DNA from: Phycisphaerales bacterium
GTDB taxonomy: Bacteria; Planctomycetota; Phycisphaerae; Phycisphaerales; UBA1924
Length of the DNA stretch: 64,000 nt
Direction of reading: 5' to 3'
NCBI GenBank assembly: GCA_035627955.1
Contig: DASPKU010000006.1
Location: 303,587-367,586 of the forward strand
Under the pieces are notes generated by a model, which worked only from the letters and a program-made list of their open reading frames with translations, did not search any database and had not been told where the DNA came from. The position numbers were made by a program, and so were the translations under genes. This document shows, in pieces, positions 24,656 through 32,730 of the stretch; the stretch's first letter is position 1; each line of letters opens with the position of its first letter.

Positions 24656-26683
24656 TCACCAGCTCACATCGGCCTCGTCGAGCACGAGCAGCCCGCCCGC
24701 GTTCTCCGGGTCGTTCACGGAGAGCTCAACGAGCCGCCCGGTGATCGACAGCCGCTGCCCGGGCTCGAGGCCCGACTCGACGCGCTGCAGGTTGACCAGG
24801 ATCGTGGGCCGCACGCCCGTGCCCGCGTCCATCGTGCCGCGGGTCGTGAGCTCCATGCCGTCAGCCGTGCGGCGGGCGCTCTCGAACGTCACCTCCCAAG
24901 CGCCCGCAACCGTGCGGCCCAGGAATCGCTGCGCCTCACGCCCGCGATCTCCGCTGTTGAGCAGCGAGTTCACGATGGTGGTGGGGGTGTCCGACCACAC
25001 CATCTCGCCCGCGTCACGCGTCGCCTGGTACACGATCACCGGCTCCTGATCCGCGGGCGCGGAGTAGGTCGGCTCCGTATAGGTCCCGGCGTACGCGCGG
25101 TAGTCCGCCGGCAGCTTGGCCGAGTAGTCCAGCAGCGTGCTGCTCGAGTAGCTCGGGATCGTGCTGCCGTAGTAGTACGTTGTCTCGGTGTACGCAGGCG
25201 TGTCGTAGTAGATGCTGGTCGTCTCATACGCCGGGTAAATGAGCGAGTACGTCAGCGGACGCTGGTAGTACCAGCTGTACGTGTACGACGATGACAGGCA
25301 CAGCGGATCGCTGTAGGTGTAGTACGTCGGCCCGCACCACCTGCGGTGCCAGGGCGAGTACGAGCTTGAGTAGTACAGCGGCGTGCCCCAGCCGTAGTAG
25401 GGGGTCCAGCTGCTGTACGAGTAGCTCGGCCCGAACGAGAACCCGATCCACCAATCATTGTGGCGGTGACGCCACGTGTTGTAGTGGTGGTGATGATGGC
25501 CCCAGTGGTGATCGTGGTGGCGCCAGTGGTGCCGATCCCGGCCGCCCCAGCGGTGATTATGGTCGCGGTCGCGCCAGTGGCGGTCGCGCCAGTGGCGGTC
25601 GCGATCGCCGTGGTCGCGGTCGTGCCAGTCACGCCCGCCGCGCCCGCCGCGCCCGTCGCGCCCATTGTGGTCATGGTCACGGTCGCGTCCGGAGTTGGTA
25701 TCGCCACCGCCACGCGGCTCGGCGGGGGGCAGGTGCCGCTGCGTCAGCGGCATGCCGCCGCGCGTGACGCGTTCGCCACGCGTGCTGCCGGTGCCCAGTC
25801 GGGGTTGCTCGGTGCGCGGCGTGGGTGCTGAGGTGGTCGGACTACCCGAACGCGGCGAATCCACCCGCGGCTGCTCGTCGCCGTTGCGGTCCGGCGTCAC
25901 GCTGCGCGTGATCGGCATCCCGCCCCGCGAATCGCGCGTATTCCGCTCCGGAGGACGCGAGGTATTCAGGCGCGGCTGGCTCGGCACGGGCGTGGATCGC
26001 TGCGTCGTTGGCTGGGACGGCGTCACCACCCGCGGCGCCGGGGCAGGCTGTTCGTCGCGCCCGCTCGGCTGCGGAGCAGGGCGACCCCCTGGCATGCCGC
26101 CACGAGAGGTCCGCTGTGGGGCCGGCTGAGGACGCGAAAACGAAGGCTGAGGCGCGACGCGCGGCGCGGCCTGACGCGGCTCGCTGGGCCGCACCGCCGG
26201 CGCGGGCGTGCGGTCACGCTCCACACTGGGCTGACGCTGAATCGTGGGCGTGGGCGTTAAGCGTGCGCCGGGCATCCCGCCGCGCGAGCTCGGCCGCTCA
26301 AGCCGTGGCTGAGGAGCCATGCGCGGCTGTGGCTGCACGCTCGGCATGCTCCGCGGTTCCGACCGCTGAATCGAGGGCGGCGGCGCCGACATCCGCGGCG
26401 AAGGCGACGACATCCGAGGAGCCGAAGGGGGCGACATTGACGGCCGCGATTGCGAGGGCCTCTGCAGCGACGGACCCGCCGGTGCACTCGGGCGCGGCGC
26501 GGGACGCGCCTGCGCCGGCGCCGCACGCCGGTTGTCCTCATTCCCGCGGTTCGCCCCCGACTGCATGCGCGAGAGCCCGCTGCCCGCGTCGCGCCGCCGC
26601 TCGCCCTGCGCGAACGCCGGCACGGCCGTGCTGCCGACCACCGCGAGCAGCATGCCCGCGATCAGTGCGTGCGATCTCTTCAT
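24656..26683 (-). CDS. Secreted low-complexity protein with RGGMP, His/Asp and Tyr/Ser regions
   Basis: I do not recognise this 675-residue protein. It has a signal peptide (MKRSHALIAGMLLAVVGSTA, ending AFAQ) and then three biased regions. The first, about 320 residues, is Pro/Arg/Ser/Gln-rich with four copies of RGGMP. The second, about 90 residues, is Arg/Asp/His-rich (HDHNGRDGRGG, HHWRHHDHHWGHHHHH). The third, about 150 residues, is Tyr/Ser/Trp-rich. A final 120 residues look like a small globular beta domain (AGAWEVTFESARRTADGM). His clusters could bind metal and the Tyr-rich part may self-assemble; both are inferences. An alternative ATG at 26719 adds 12 residues. The gene ends at a strong terminator. 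Confidence 0.8.
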   Translation of the reverse strand: MKRSHALIAGMLLAVVGSTAVPAFAQGERRRDAGSGLSRMQSGANRGNEDNRRAAPAQARPAPRPSAPAGPSLQRPSQSRPSMSPPSAPRMSSPSPRMSAPPPSIQRSEPRSMPSVQPQPRMAPQPRLERPSSRGGMPGARLTPTPTIQRQPSVERDRTPAPAVRPSEPRQAAPRVAPQPSFSRPQPAPQRTSRGGMPGGRPAPQPSGRDEQPAPAPRVVTPSQPTTQRSTPVPSQPRLNTSRPPERNTRDSRGGMPITRSVTPDRNGDEQPRVDSPRSGSPTTSAPTPRTEQPRLGTGSTRGERVTRGGMPLTQRHLPPAEPRGGGDTNSGRDRDHDHNGRDGRGGRGGRDWHDRDHGDRDRHWRDRHWRDRDHNHRWGGRDRHHWRHHDHHWGHHHHHYNTWRHRHNDWWIGFSFGPSYSYSSWTPYYGWGTPLYYSSSYSPWHRRWCGPTYYTYSDPLCLSSSYTYSWYYQRPLTYSLIYPAYETTSIYYDTPAYTETTYYYGSTIPSYSSSTLLDYSAKLPADYRAYAGTYTEPTYSAPADQEPVIVYQATRDAGEMVWSDTPTTIVNSLLNSGDRGREAQRFLGRTVAGAWEVTFESARRTADGMELTTRGTMDAGTGVRPTILVNLQRVESGLEPGQRLSITGRLVELSVNDPENAGGLLVLDEADVSW

Positions 26684-26905
26684 CCCGCTGGGAAGGCCCG
26701 ACGTCTTCTTCTGGCACATGGCTCTTGCTCGCTTCCGGGGCACCTGAGGGCGAGCTTCCTGGGCTCAACCCCTCGCGGCACACACCCCGAACAGAGTTCG
26801 GTTAATCCTACCTGGTGGACGCCCTCGGTCGAGGGTAGTGCGCACTAGGTTCACGCAGCACAACGCGGGCAAGCACCGCGTATTTCCACCCGGTACAGTG
26901 CTTTC

Positions 26906-27613
26906 ATGCCCCCCAACCTTCTTGCGAACCCTCCAAGGCTTCCCATGGTGGCCCCGTCCGTGCTTTCCGCAGACTTCGCCAACATGGAAACGGACTGCCG
27001 GGCAGCAATGGCCGCCGGGGCCGACCTGCTCCACCTGGACGTCATGGACGGCCATTTCGTGCCCAACCTGACCATGGGCCCGGACCTGTGCCGGTGCCTG
27101 CGCAAGGCCCTGCCGCAGGCCTACCTCGACGTCCATCTGATGGTGACCAACCCGGGCATGTTCATTGAGCCCTTCGCCAAGGCCGGCGCTAACCACTTCG
27201 CCTTCCACGTGGAGGTCACGCCGCCCGACCAGGTCGAGCCGATGATCGCCCGCATCCGCTCGCTCGGAATGCAGGCCGGCCTGGTCATCAACCCGCCCAC
27301 ACCGGTCGAGAAGATCCTGCCCTTCGTCCACCTGCCCGACCTGGTACTGGTGATGAGCGTCAACCCCGGTTTCTCCGGCCAGTCGTTTATCGCCTCTGCT
27401 CTCGACAAGACCCGCGCGATTGCCGCCAAGCTGCGCAAGGACCAGCGCTTGCAGATGGACGGCGGCGTCACCCCCGCCAACGCCCACATCGTCCGCGAGG
27501 CCGGGTGCGACGTGATGGTGACTGGCTCGGCGCTGTTCTCTTCGCCGCGGGAGAAGTGGGGCGAGGTGATCGGCGCGATGAAGGGGCAATCACCACGCCA
27601 AGCAGGCCGATAA
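26906..27613 (+). CDS. rpe: Ribulose-phosphate 3-epimerase
   Basis: Rpe interconverts ribulose 5-phosphate and xylulose 5-phosphate in the pentose phosphate and Calvin routes. The 235-residue TIM barrel shows APSVLSADFANM, HLDVMDGHFVPNLTMGP with the catalytic Asp, LDVHLMVTNPGMF, MSVNPGFSGQSFI and MDGGVTPANAHI. The N-terminus (MPPNLLANPPRLPM) is about 12 residues longer than usual, so translation may begin at the later Met. No clear ribosome-binding site favours either. Confidence 0.96.
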   Translation: MPPNLLANPPRLPMVAPSVLSADFANMETDCRAAMAAGADLLHLDVMDGHFVPNLTMGPDLCRCLRKALPQAYLDVHLMVTNPGMFIEPFAKAGANHFAFHVEVTPPDQVEPMIARIRSLGMQAGLVINPPTPVEKILPFVHLPDLVLVMSVNPGFSGQSFIASALDKTRAIAAKLRKDQRLQMDGGVTPANAHIVREAGCDVMVTGSALFSSPREKWGEVIGAMKGQSPRQAGR

Positions 27614-27702
27614 ACCGGACGCTTATTTCTGTTGCGAGCGCCGGGTGCGGGTGGTCACAATGGCTGCACGCGCCAGCCCGTGAGCGCACTCGGAGCAGCA
27701 AC

Positions 27703-29130
27703 ATGCCCCCTCACACCGTCCGGGCCATGCTCGTCACCGCCCTCTTGGCTTGCCCAGGCGCTCTCGCTCAGGACGTGCACTGGAGCAACCCCGTAGGCGG
27801 TGATTACTGGGTCGGGAGCAACTGGCAGGGCGGCGCTCCGCCCACGACCACCCAGCAGGCGGTCTTCGCGGTAGGTGGAACGTACACAGTCACGGCCGCG
27901 GCCCCGGTGAAGCTGTACCAGATGAAGTTCATCGGCGGCGATATCACCTTCGCGCCGCAAAGCGGTGCGCGAATGTACGCGCTCGTTGTCGGCAGCGCCT
28001 CGAGCGACTGGACGAGGCTGCGCGGCGCCGCTCCGGGGCCATACGAAGACAGCGGCCCGTCCCCAAACGTGTCGATCACGAACGGAACCATCGACGGCGT
28101 TCTCTCCGGACTGAGCGGAATCGGCCTTTCGTCGGGCGCAATCGCGACGGTCTCCTCGATCTTCTCCTTCATCTCGTCCGTCAGCGTGGATGCCACTTCG
28201 AGGCTCACTGCGTACGGGAGCATCACCGTCAACCAGTTCCTGAGCCAAGGCACGATCGAGCTGCGCGGTGCAGTCGTCTCCGCGTGGACAGTGAACCAGA
28301 GCGGTGGTCAGCTCACCGCGATCAACAGCCGGATCGGAGGCGATTCCGTTTCGATCAGCGGCGGCCCGCACACGTTCATCAACAGCTCGGTGGGCCCTGA
28401 TCTCAATGGCATCAGCGCATCGATCGGCGGAGATGCAACATTCACTGGTCCTTACGGCGGCCTCCCCAACATCCGAGATAACACCCTTATCGCAGGCGTA
28501 GTCCGGCTCCGGGAGGGTGCGACCGCGGGGAGCTCGATCCCGGTCTATGGAATGCTCGACCTCGGCCCGGGGTGCGCTGCCGGTTGGCTCCGCCTCTATG
28601 ACGGCGCGGTGGTCCGGGTCTCCCCGCAGGCAACGGTGAGCGCGCTCATGTACCTGACGGGCGGGCGTCTCGAGGTCGAGGTTGACGCACTGCAGCTTCC
28701 AACGGTCGCGCCGGTGACCTTCTATGGCGGCGATGGCGCTGGCGAACTCGCGCTCCAGGTGGCCAATCCGAACGTACTCCGCGTCGGGCATGCGGTCCCG
28801 ATTTTCGCGGATTCCGCCAGTGACCAACGCGTTCAGTTCTCGTCGGTCCAACTGCCTGAACTCCCCGGCGGTCGCGCCCTTCAACTCGCCGAAGCAGCGA
28901 CTGGCTACGAGCTCCGCGTTGTCGCCGGCGGTTCCAACCCCTGCTGGACTGCCGACTTCAACGGCGATGGCGACACCGGTACCGATCAGGACATCGAGGC
29001 GTTCTTCGCGTGCCTTGGCGGGAACTGCTGCTCAACATGCGGCTCTGCCGACTTCAACAGCGACGGCGACACGGCCACCGATCAGGACATCGAGGCCTTT
29101 TTCCACGTGCTCGGCGGCGGCTCCTGCTGA
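27703..29130 (+). CDS. Secreted beta-rich protein with dockerin-like C-terminal repeats
   Basis: The ATG at 27703 has GGAG 8 bases ahead and opens a signal peptide ending GALAQ. The 475-residue product is rich in Gly, Ser and Thr, with short repeated beta-strand patterns (ISNGTIDG-like turns, SIGGDATFTG) that suggest a beta-helix or autotransporter-like passenger. The start (VHWSNPVGGDYWVGSNWQGG) is the pattern seen in planctomycete proteins with PEP-CTERM or autotransporter-type repeats. Two dockerin-like Asp-rich repeats with CC and a terminal Cys close it, nearly identical to those at 14057-16303. Function unknown. Confidence 0.82.
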   Translation: MPPHTVRAMLVTALLACPGALAQDVHWSNPVGGDYWVGSNWQGGAPPTTTQQAVFAVGGTYTVTAAAPVKLYQMKFIGGDITFAPQSGARMYALVVGSASSDWTRLRGAAPGPYEDSGPSPNVSITNGTIDGVLSGLSGIGLSSGAIATVSSIFSFISSVSVDATSRLTAYGSITVNQFLSQGTIELRGAVVSAWTVNQSGGQLTAINSRIGGDSVSISGGPHTFINSSVGPDLNGISASIGGDATFTGPYGGLPNIRDNTLIAGVVRLREGATAGSSIPVYGMLDLGPGCAAGWLRLYDGAVVRVSPQATVSALMYLTGGRLEVEVDALQLPTVAPVTFYGGDGAGELALQVANPNVLRVGHAVPIFADSASDQRVQFSSVQLPELPGGRALQLAEAATGYELRVVAGGSNPCWTADFNGDGDTGTDQDIEAFFACLGGNCCSTCGSADFNSDGDTATDQDIEAFFHVLGGGSC

Positions 29131-29321
29131 CCCGCACATCCACGGGGTGAAATGCCGCGTGACCTCAGGCGTTATAGGCCTTTGTGCGGGCTGCCGAAGC
29201 CCGTCCCCGGCTCTGGTCATTTGATACACTTGATACTGGCGCGGAGGGCGTGGGGCTTACCCCAGGCTGATCGAACGCCTGGGCTGGATGCCCGGGGCCG
29301 CGCCGCAGCGAGGATCGTGTG

Positions 29322-30173
29322 ATGGCCCGAGCTTCCGCCGAGAGCACCAGAACGTGGAATGAGGTCCGCCCGGCCCGCCGCTCCTCGATCCCCGAGGGGC
29401 TGTGGCTGCGGTGCAACTCCTGCGGGAAGATGGTGTACCGGCGGCACCTTGAGGCCAACCTGCACGTCTGCCCCGAGTGTAACTTCCACAACCGCATCAG
29501 CGCGACCGAGCGCGTGAGCCAGCTCGCCGATCCGGGCTCCTTTGTCGAGATGTTCGCCGGCCTCCGCCCGACCGACCCGCTCAACTTCAAGGACCTCAAG
29601 GGCTACAAGGACCGCCTGCTCGCCGAGCAGATCAAGACCGGGCAGCAGGACGCCATCAAGGCAGGCCGCATGTTCATCAAGGGCCGCGAGGCGATGGTCG
29701 TGTGCCTGGACCTCACCTTCATGATGGGGTCGATGGGGAGCGTCGTGGGGGAGACGATCACCCGCGCGATCGAAGAAGCGACCAAGACCAGCCTGCCGCT
29801 GGTCATCGTGAGCTGCTCAGGCGGCGCCCGCATGCAGGAGTCGGGCCTCTCGCTCATGCAGATGGCCAAGACATCCGCGGCCCTCGCCCGCTACGACGAA
29901 AAGGGCGGCCTCTTCATCTCCGTTCTCACCGACCCGACCACCGGCGGCGTGACCGCCTCCTTCGCCATGCTGGGCGACATCATCCTCGCCGAGCCCAACG
30001 CCCTCATCGGCTTCGCGGGCCCGCGTGTGATCCAGCAGACCATCCGCCAGGAACTGCCCGACGGCTTTCAGCGCAGCGAGTTCCTGCTCAATAGCGGCCT
30101 GGTGGACCGCGTCGTCCACCGCAACCAGCTCCGCAGCGAGATCGCCCGCGTCATCGACTATTCGGGCAAGTAA
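29322..30173 (+). CDS. accD: Acetyl-CoA carboxylase carboxyltransferase subunit beta
   Basis: AccD, with AccA, moves the carboxyl group from carboxybiotin to acetyl-CoA to start fatty acid synthesis. The zinc ribbon (CNSCGKMVYRRHLEANLHVC with PEC after it) and crotonase-fold core (SCSGGARMQESGLSLMQMAK, TTGGVTASFAMLGD, IGFAGPRVI) are complete. The length is 283 residues from the ATG at 29322; a GTG directly ahead (29319) would add one residue. accA is not in the window, which is common. Confidence 0.96.
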   Translation: MARASAESTRTWNEVRPARRSSIPEGLWLRCNSCGKMVYRRHLEANLHVCPECNFHNRISATERVSQLADPGSFVEMFAGLRPTDPLNFKDLKGYKDRLLAEQIKTGQQDAIKAGRMFIKGREAMVVCLDLTFMMGSMGSVVGETITRAIEEATKTSLPLVIVSCSGGARMQESGLSLMQMAKTSAALARYDEKGGLFISVLTDPTTGGVTASFAMLGDIILAEPNALIGFAGPRVIQQTIRQELPDGFQRSEFLLNSGLVDRVVHRNQLRSEIARVIDYSGK

Positions 30174-30301
30174 ACCAACAACAAAGCCAGGACTGAGCCT
30201 CGCTTTCAGCGACGCCGGGACTGAGCCGCTCTGGGCGAAGTCCCCGGGTTGGCGGCGACGCAGTCATCGCAGAGCCCCTCGATATTCCACCCCCATTTTT
30301 C

Positions 30302-30344
30302 TTGACCGCGACCCATACAACCGTATACTTGCATGGTGACGCAA
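30302..30344 (+). promoter_or_regulatory. Promoter and dyad operator of the ArsR-metallothionein unit
   Basis: TTGACC (30302-30307) and TATACT (30324-30329) with a 16-base spacer form a near-consensus promoter. A dyad ATAC-AACC-GTAT (30315-30326) overlaps the -10 box. A second, TTGC-N8-GCAA (30329-30344), covers the expected start point near 30336. The placement suits autorepression by the ArsR-family product. Confidence 0.7.
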
Positions 30345-30746
30345 ATGAACAAGAAAACGCCAAGAGACCCCGCCACCGCCGTCCGCACCGAGCAGCCCAT
30401 CGACGGCCTGCTCGACGCCTCCGTCTTCAAGGCCCTCTCCGACCCCACCCGCCTCAAGCTGCTCGCGGCCCTCGCCAAGTGCGCCCGCCCGTGCAGCGTC
30501 AGCGAGGTCGCCGAGTGCGCCAAGGTCGACCTGTCCGTCGTCTCCCGTCATCTCTCGGCCCTCGAGGACGCGGGCCTGCTCGCGTCAGAGAAGCAGGGGC
30601 GGGTCGTGAAGTACCACGTGCGGTACACCGAGGCCGCGGGGCTGTTCCGAGCCCTCTCCGACGCCCTGACCGACTGCTGCGCCGGCGGGTGCGGCTGCGG
30701 CCCCGACTGCAGCTGCGGGTGCGGCGGGTGCCAGCCCAAAAAGTGA
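30345..30746 (+). CDS. ArsR/SmtB-family repressor with Cys-rich tail
   Basis: The winged-helix core runs from DASVFKALSDPTRLKLLAAL through SVSEVAECAKVDLSVVSRHL to the wing GRVVKYHVRY. This is the ArsR/SmtB pattern of dimeric metal-sensing repressors that leave DNA when metal binds. Beyond the fold, the last 23 residues contain eight Cys (CC, CGCG, CSCGC, GGC), like a metallothionein. I start at the ATG at 30345 (133 residues), because the ATG at 30333 is only 4 bases from the -10 box. A leaderless GTG at 30336 is the main alternative. It probably controls itself and the Cys-rich peptide downstream. The metal cannot be named. Confidence 0.9.
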   Translation: MNKKTPRDPATAVRTEQPIDGLLDASVFKALSDPTRLKLLAALAKCARPCSVSEVAECAKVDLSVVSRHLSALEDAGLLASEKQGRVVKYHVRYTEAAGLFRALSDALTDCCAGGCGCGPDCSCGCGGCQPKK

Positions 30747-30756
30747 CCCAGAGAGT

Positions 30757-30777
30757 GAGCCCGGGCGTTCCGGGCTC
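30757..30777 (+). promoter_or_regulatory. Intercistronic hairpin
   Basis: An 8-bp perfect stem (GAGCCCGG with CCGGGCTC) and a 5-base loop sit between the repressor and the Cys-rich peptide. No T run follows, so it may stabilise or process the mRNA and not end it. Confidence 0.5.
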
Positions 30778-30809
30778 GTCGAAGTGTTCGGTTTCGAAAG
30801 GAGTCTGCC

Positions 30810-30908
30810 ATGTCCGACCAGATCAAGTGCGGCTGCCCCTGCGGCGAGAACTGCACCTGCGGCGACGAGTGCGCCTGCGAGGGTTGCACCTGCTGCGGCC
30901 AGGCCTGA
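30810..30908 (+). CDS. Metallothionein-like 32-residue peptide
   Basis: An AAAGGAG site 8 bases ahead of the ATG at 30810 introduces a 32-codon ORF. Ten of 32 residues are Cys (7, 9, 11, 15, 17, 21, 23, 26, 28, 29), mostly in CXC pairs, with no aromatic residue. Acidic residues (Asp3, Glu13, Asp19, Glu20, Glu24) make it net negative. This is the composition of a metallothionein, which binds soft metals through thiolate clusters. It has no His and is shorter than SmtA/BmtA (about 55 residues). Its motif resembles the Cys tail of the repressor upstream (CGC, DCSC, GGC), which suggests shared origin. A terminator follows. Function is inferred from composition and context. Confidence 0.75.
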   Translation: MSDQIKCGCPCGENCTCGDECACEGCTCCGQA

Positions 30909-30941
30909 ACCGCGCCGGGCATAGCCCGGGTTCAACTGACG

Positions 30942-30974
30942 GAGGTCGGTCCGAGAGGGCCGGCCTCTGTTGTT
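30942..30974 (+). terminator. Terminator of the ArsR-metallothionein unit
   Basis: An 8-bp stem with one G-T pair (30942-30949 with 30960-30967) and a 10-base loop is followed by TGTTGTT. A smaller CCGGGC/GCCCGG hairpin precedes it (about 30915-30929). Confidence 0.65.
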
Positions 30975-31005
30975 CGCGCCCACGCCGCACCTACGCTCTC
31001 TGCTC

Positions 31006-32730
31006 GTGAGTGAGCCGCAGAAAACCAGTCGTTCCCCATGGTGGCCGCCCCTCGCGGCCGCGCTCGCGCACGCCGCGCTCATGCTCGTGGCCGGGCCGCC
31101 TCTGAACCTCTGGCCCCTCGCCCTTATCGCCCCCACGCCGCTGTTCTGGTACCTGCGCCGCGGGACCGACCGCCCAAAGCGCGACGCGCTCCTCCTCATG
31201 CTCGGCGTTAGCCCCATGTGGCTGGTGTGGGAGTGGTGGATGATCGACGTCACCGCCCCGGGGTTCCCGTTCTTCATCCTCCTCCAGTGCTCGTGGACGG
31301 CGCTGTTCTTCCTTGTGGTAAGACGCCTGCACGCCCACATCCCGCGCGTGCCCTGGCTTCTCCTCGCGCCGCTGGTGTGGGTCGCGGTGGAGTTCTTCCG
31401 CGGGGAGATCTTCCTGAGCGGCTACGCGGCCGCGCTGATGCCCTACCCCCTGATCCACAGCACGACGCTTGCCACACCGGCATCGTGGCTGGGGGTCTAC
31501 TTCGTCTCATTCCTGACGCTGCTCTTCGCCAGCGCCATCTTCGACGTCATCCTTGGTCGCGGGCGAGAGCGGGTGCGGGCCGCGGTGGCGCTGGCCCTGC
31601 TCATAGTGACCTGGGCCGCGGCCGGCGTGCAGGTCCATCGCACGCCCTTGAGTGACCAGGCGGTTACGCCCGGCATCGTGCAGACCAACCTTCCGCAGAG
31701 CAACAAGCTCGCCTGGACCGAAGAGGCAGAGATCCGCGACTGGGAGCGATTCAGCAACCTCACGGTCTCGATGGCCACCAGCGAGCCGCGCCCGGACTTC
31801 ATCCTCTGGCCCGAGACCATGATGCCCGGCTGGACGCTCGAGATGGTCACGCTGCCCAACGGCGAGAAGCGTCCGATGGACGCGTTCTACGACGCCCTGA
31901 TGGACATCCAGCACCACATGGGCATTCCGATGATCGTTGGTGAGGACGCCCTGGTGAACCTCACCATCGACCGCACCGACCCCGAGAAGCCGCGCCTCAA
32001 GCGCGACGCCCGCCACAACAGCGCCTACCTCGTCGTAAACGGGCAGGTCCAGCCCGAGCGCTACGACAAGGTTCGGCTCACCCCCTTCGGCGAGACCATG
32101 CCGTTCATCTCCCGCTGGCCGTGGCTGGAGAAGCAGATGCTGTCCTTCGGCGTCGGCGCCCAGGGCATGAAGTTCGACCTCGCCCCGGGGACCAGCCACA
32201 CCGTCATCCCCGTCCCGCTGGCCAGCGGGTCCACTGTCCGAGTGGTCGCCCCCATCTGCTTCGAGTCCACCGTCAACGGCTTTTGCCGCGAACTCGTCTT
32301 CGAGAACGGCCAGCGCCGCGCCGACCTGATCGCCAACCTCACCAACGACGGCTGGTTCGGCAACTCCGACATCGCCCGCGCCCAGCACCTCGACATCTCC
32401 CGCTGGCGCTGCGTTGAACTCGCCACCCCGATGGCCCGCGCCGCAAACACCGGAATCTCCGCCCTGATCGACGCCCAAGGCCGCATTCTCTCCCGCGGCG
32501 TCGAAGGCTCCCAGCAGGAGAGCCGGATTGATGGCATTCTGAGAGGATCAGTGCCCCTCGGCACCGGGACCACGCTTTTCGCGCGCCTGGGGAACGTGTT
32601 CCCCTGGTCGGTTCTGGGGCTCACTACCGCCGCACTGCTCGTGACGTTCGTGCGTAAGTGGGGGCGTCAGGCAACGCCGGCCGATTCCAGGGCGAAGAGA
32701 GTCAGGCTGGGAGCAAGAGGTAGATCATGA
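31006..32730 (+). CDS. lnt: Apolipoprotein N-acyltransferase
   Basis: Lnt adds the third acyl chain to the N-terminal Cys of lipoproteins at the periplasmic face, a step typical of diderms. About seven hydrophobic segments precede a nitrilase-fold domain. The Glu-Lys-Cys triad is visible in FILWPETMMPG, ERYDKVRLTPFGE and APICFESTV, and NLTNDGWFGNS is conserved. I start at the GTG at 31006 (574 residues). The longer frame opens with a TTG at 30970 next to the preceding terminator, and neither has a clear ribosome-binding site. It overlaps the next gene, itself a lipoprotein, by ATGA. Confidence 0.93.
   Translation: MSEPQKTSRSPWWPPLAAALAHAALMLVAGPPLNLWPLALIAPTPLFWYLRRGTDRPKRDALLLMLGVSPMWLVWEWWMIDVTAPGFPFFILLQCSWTALFFLVVRRLHAHIPRVPWLLLAPLVWVAVEFFRGEIFLSGYAAALMPYPLIHSTTLATPASWLGVYFVSFLTLLFASAIFDVILGRGRERVRAAVALALLIVTWAAAGVQVHRTPLSDQAVTPGIVQTNLPQSNKLAWTEEAEIRDWERFSNLTVSMATSEPRPDFILWPETMMPGWTLEMVTLPNGEKRPMDAFYDALMDIQHHMGIPMIVGEDALVNLTIDRTDPEKPRLKRDARHNSAYLVVNGQVQPERYDKVRLTPFGETMPFISRWPWLEKQMLSFGVGAQGMKFDLAPGTSHTVIPVPLASGSTVRVVAPICFESTVNGFCRELVFENGQRRADLIANLTNDGWFGNSDIARAQHLDISRWRCVELATPMARAANTGISALIDAQGRILSRGVEGSQQESRIDGILRGSVPLGTGTTLFARLGNVFPWSVLGLTTAALLVTFVRKWGRQATPADSRAKRVRLGARGRS

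Noticed and set aside
25440..25720. Possible CRISPR-like or tandem DNA repeat in the gtggcgccagtggt region
   Set aside because: The repeats follow codons for His, Asp, Arg and Trp in the protein, vary in length and have no unique spacers.
25252..25767. Thr/Ala- and Arg/Ser-rich alternate frames over the low-complexity gene
   Set aside because: They arise from the repetitive DNA of the His/Asp block and lack starts with ribosome-binding sites or conserved motifs.
29217..29250. TTGATACACTTGATACTGG as an accD promoter
   Set aside because: The two TTGATAC copies are too close for -35/-10 spacing, and no good -10 box lies at 16-18 bases.
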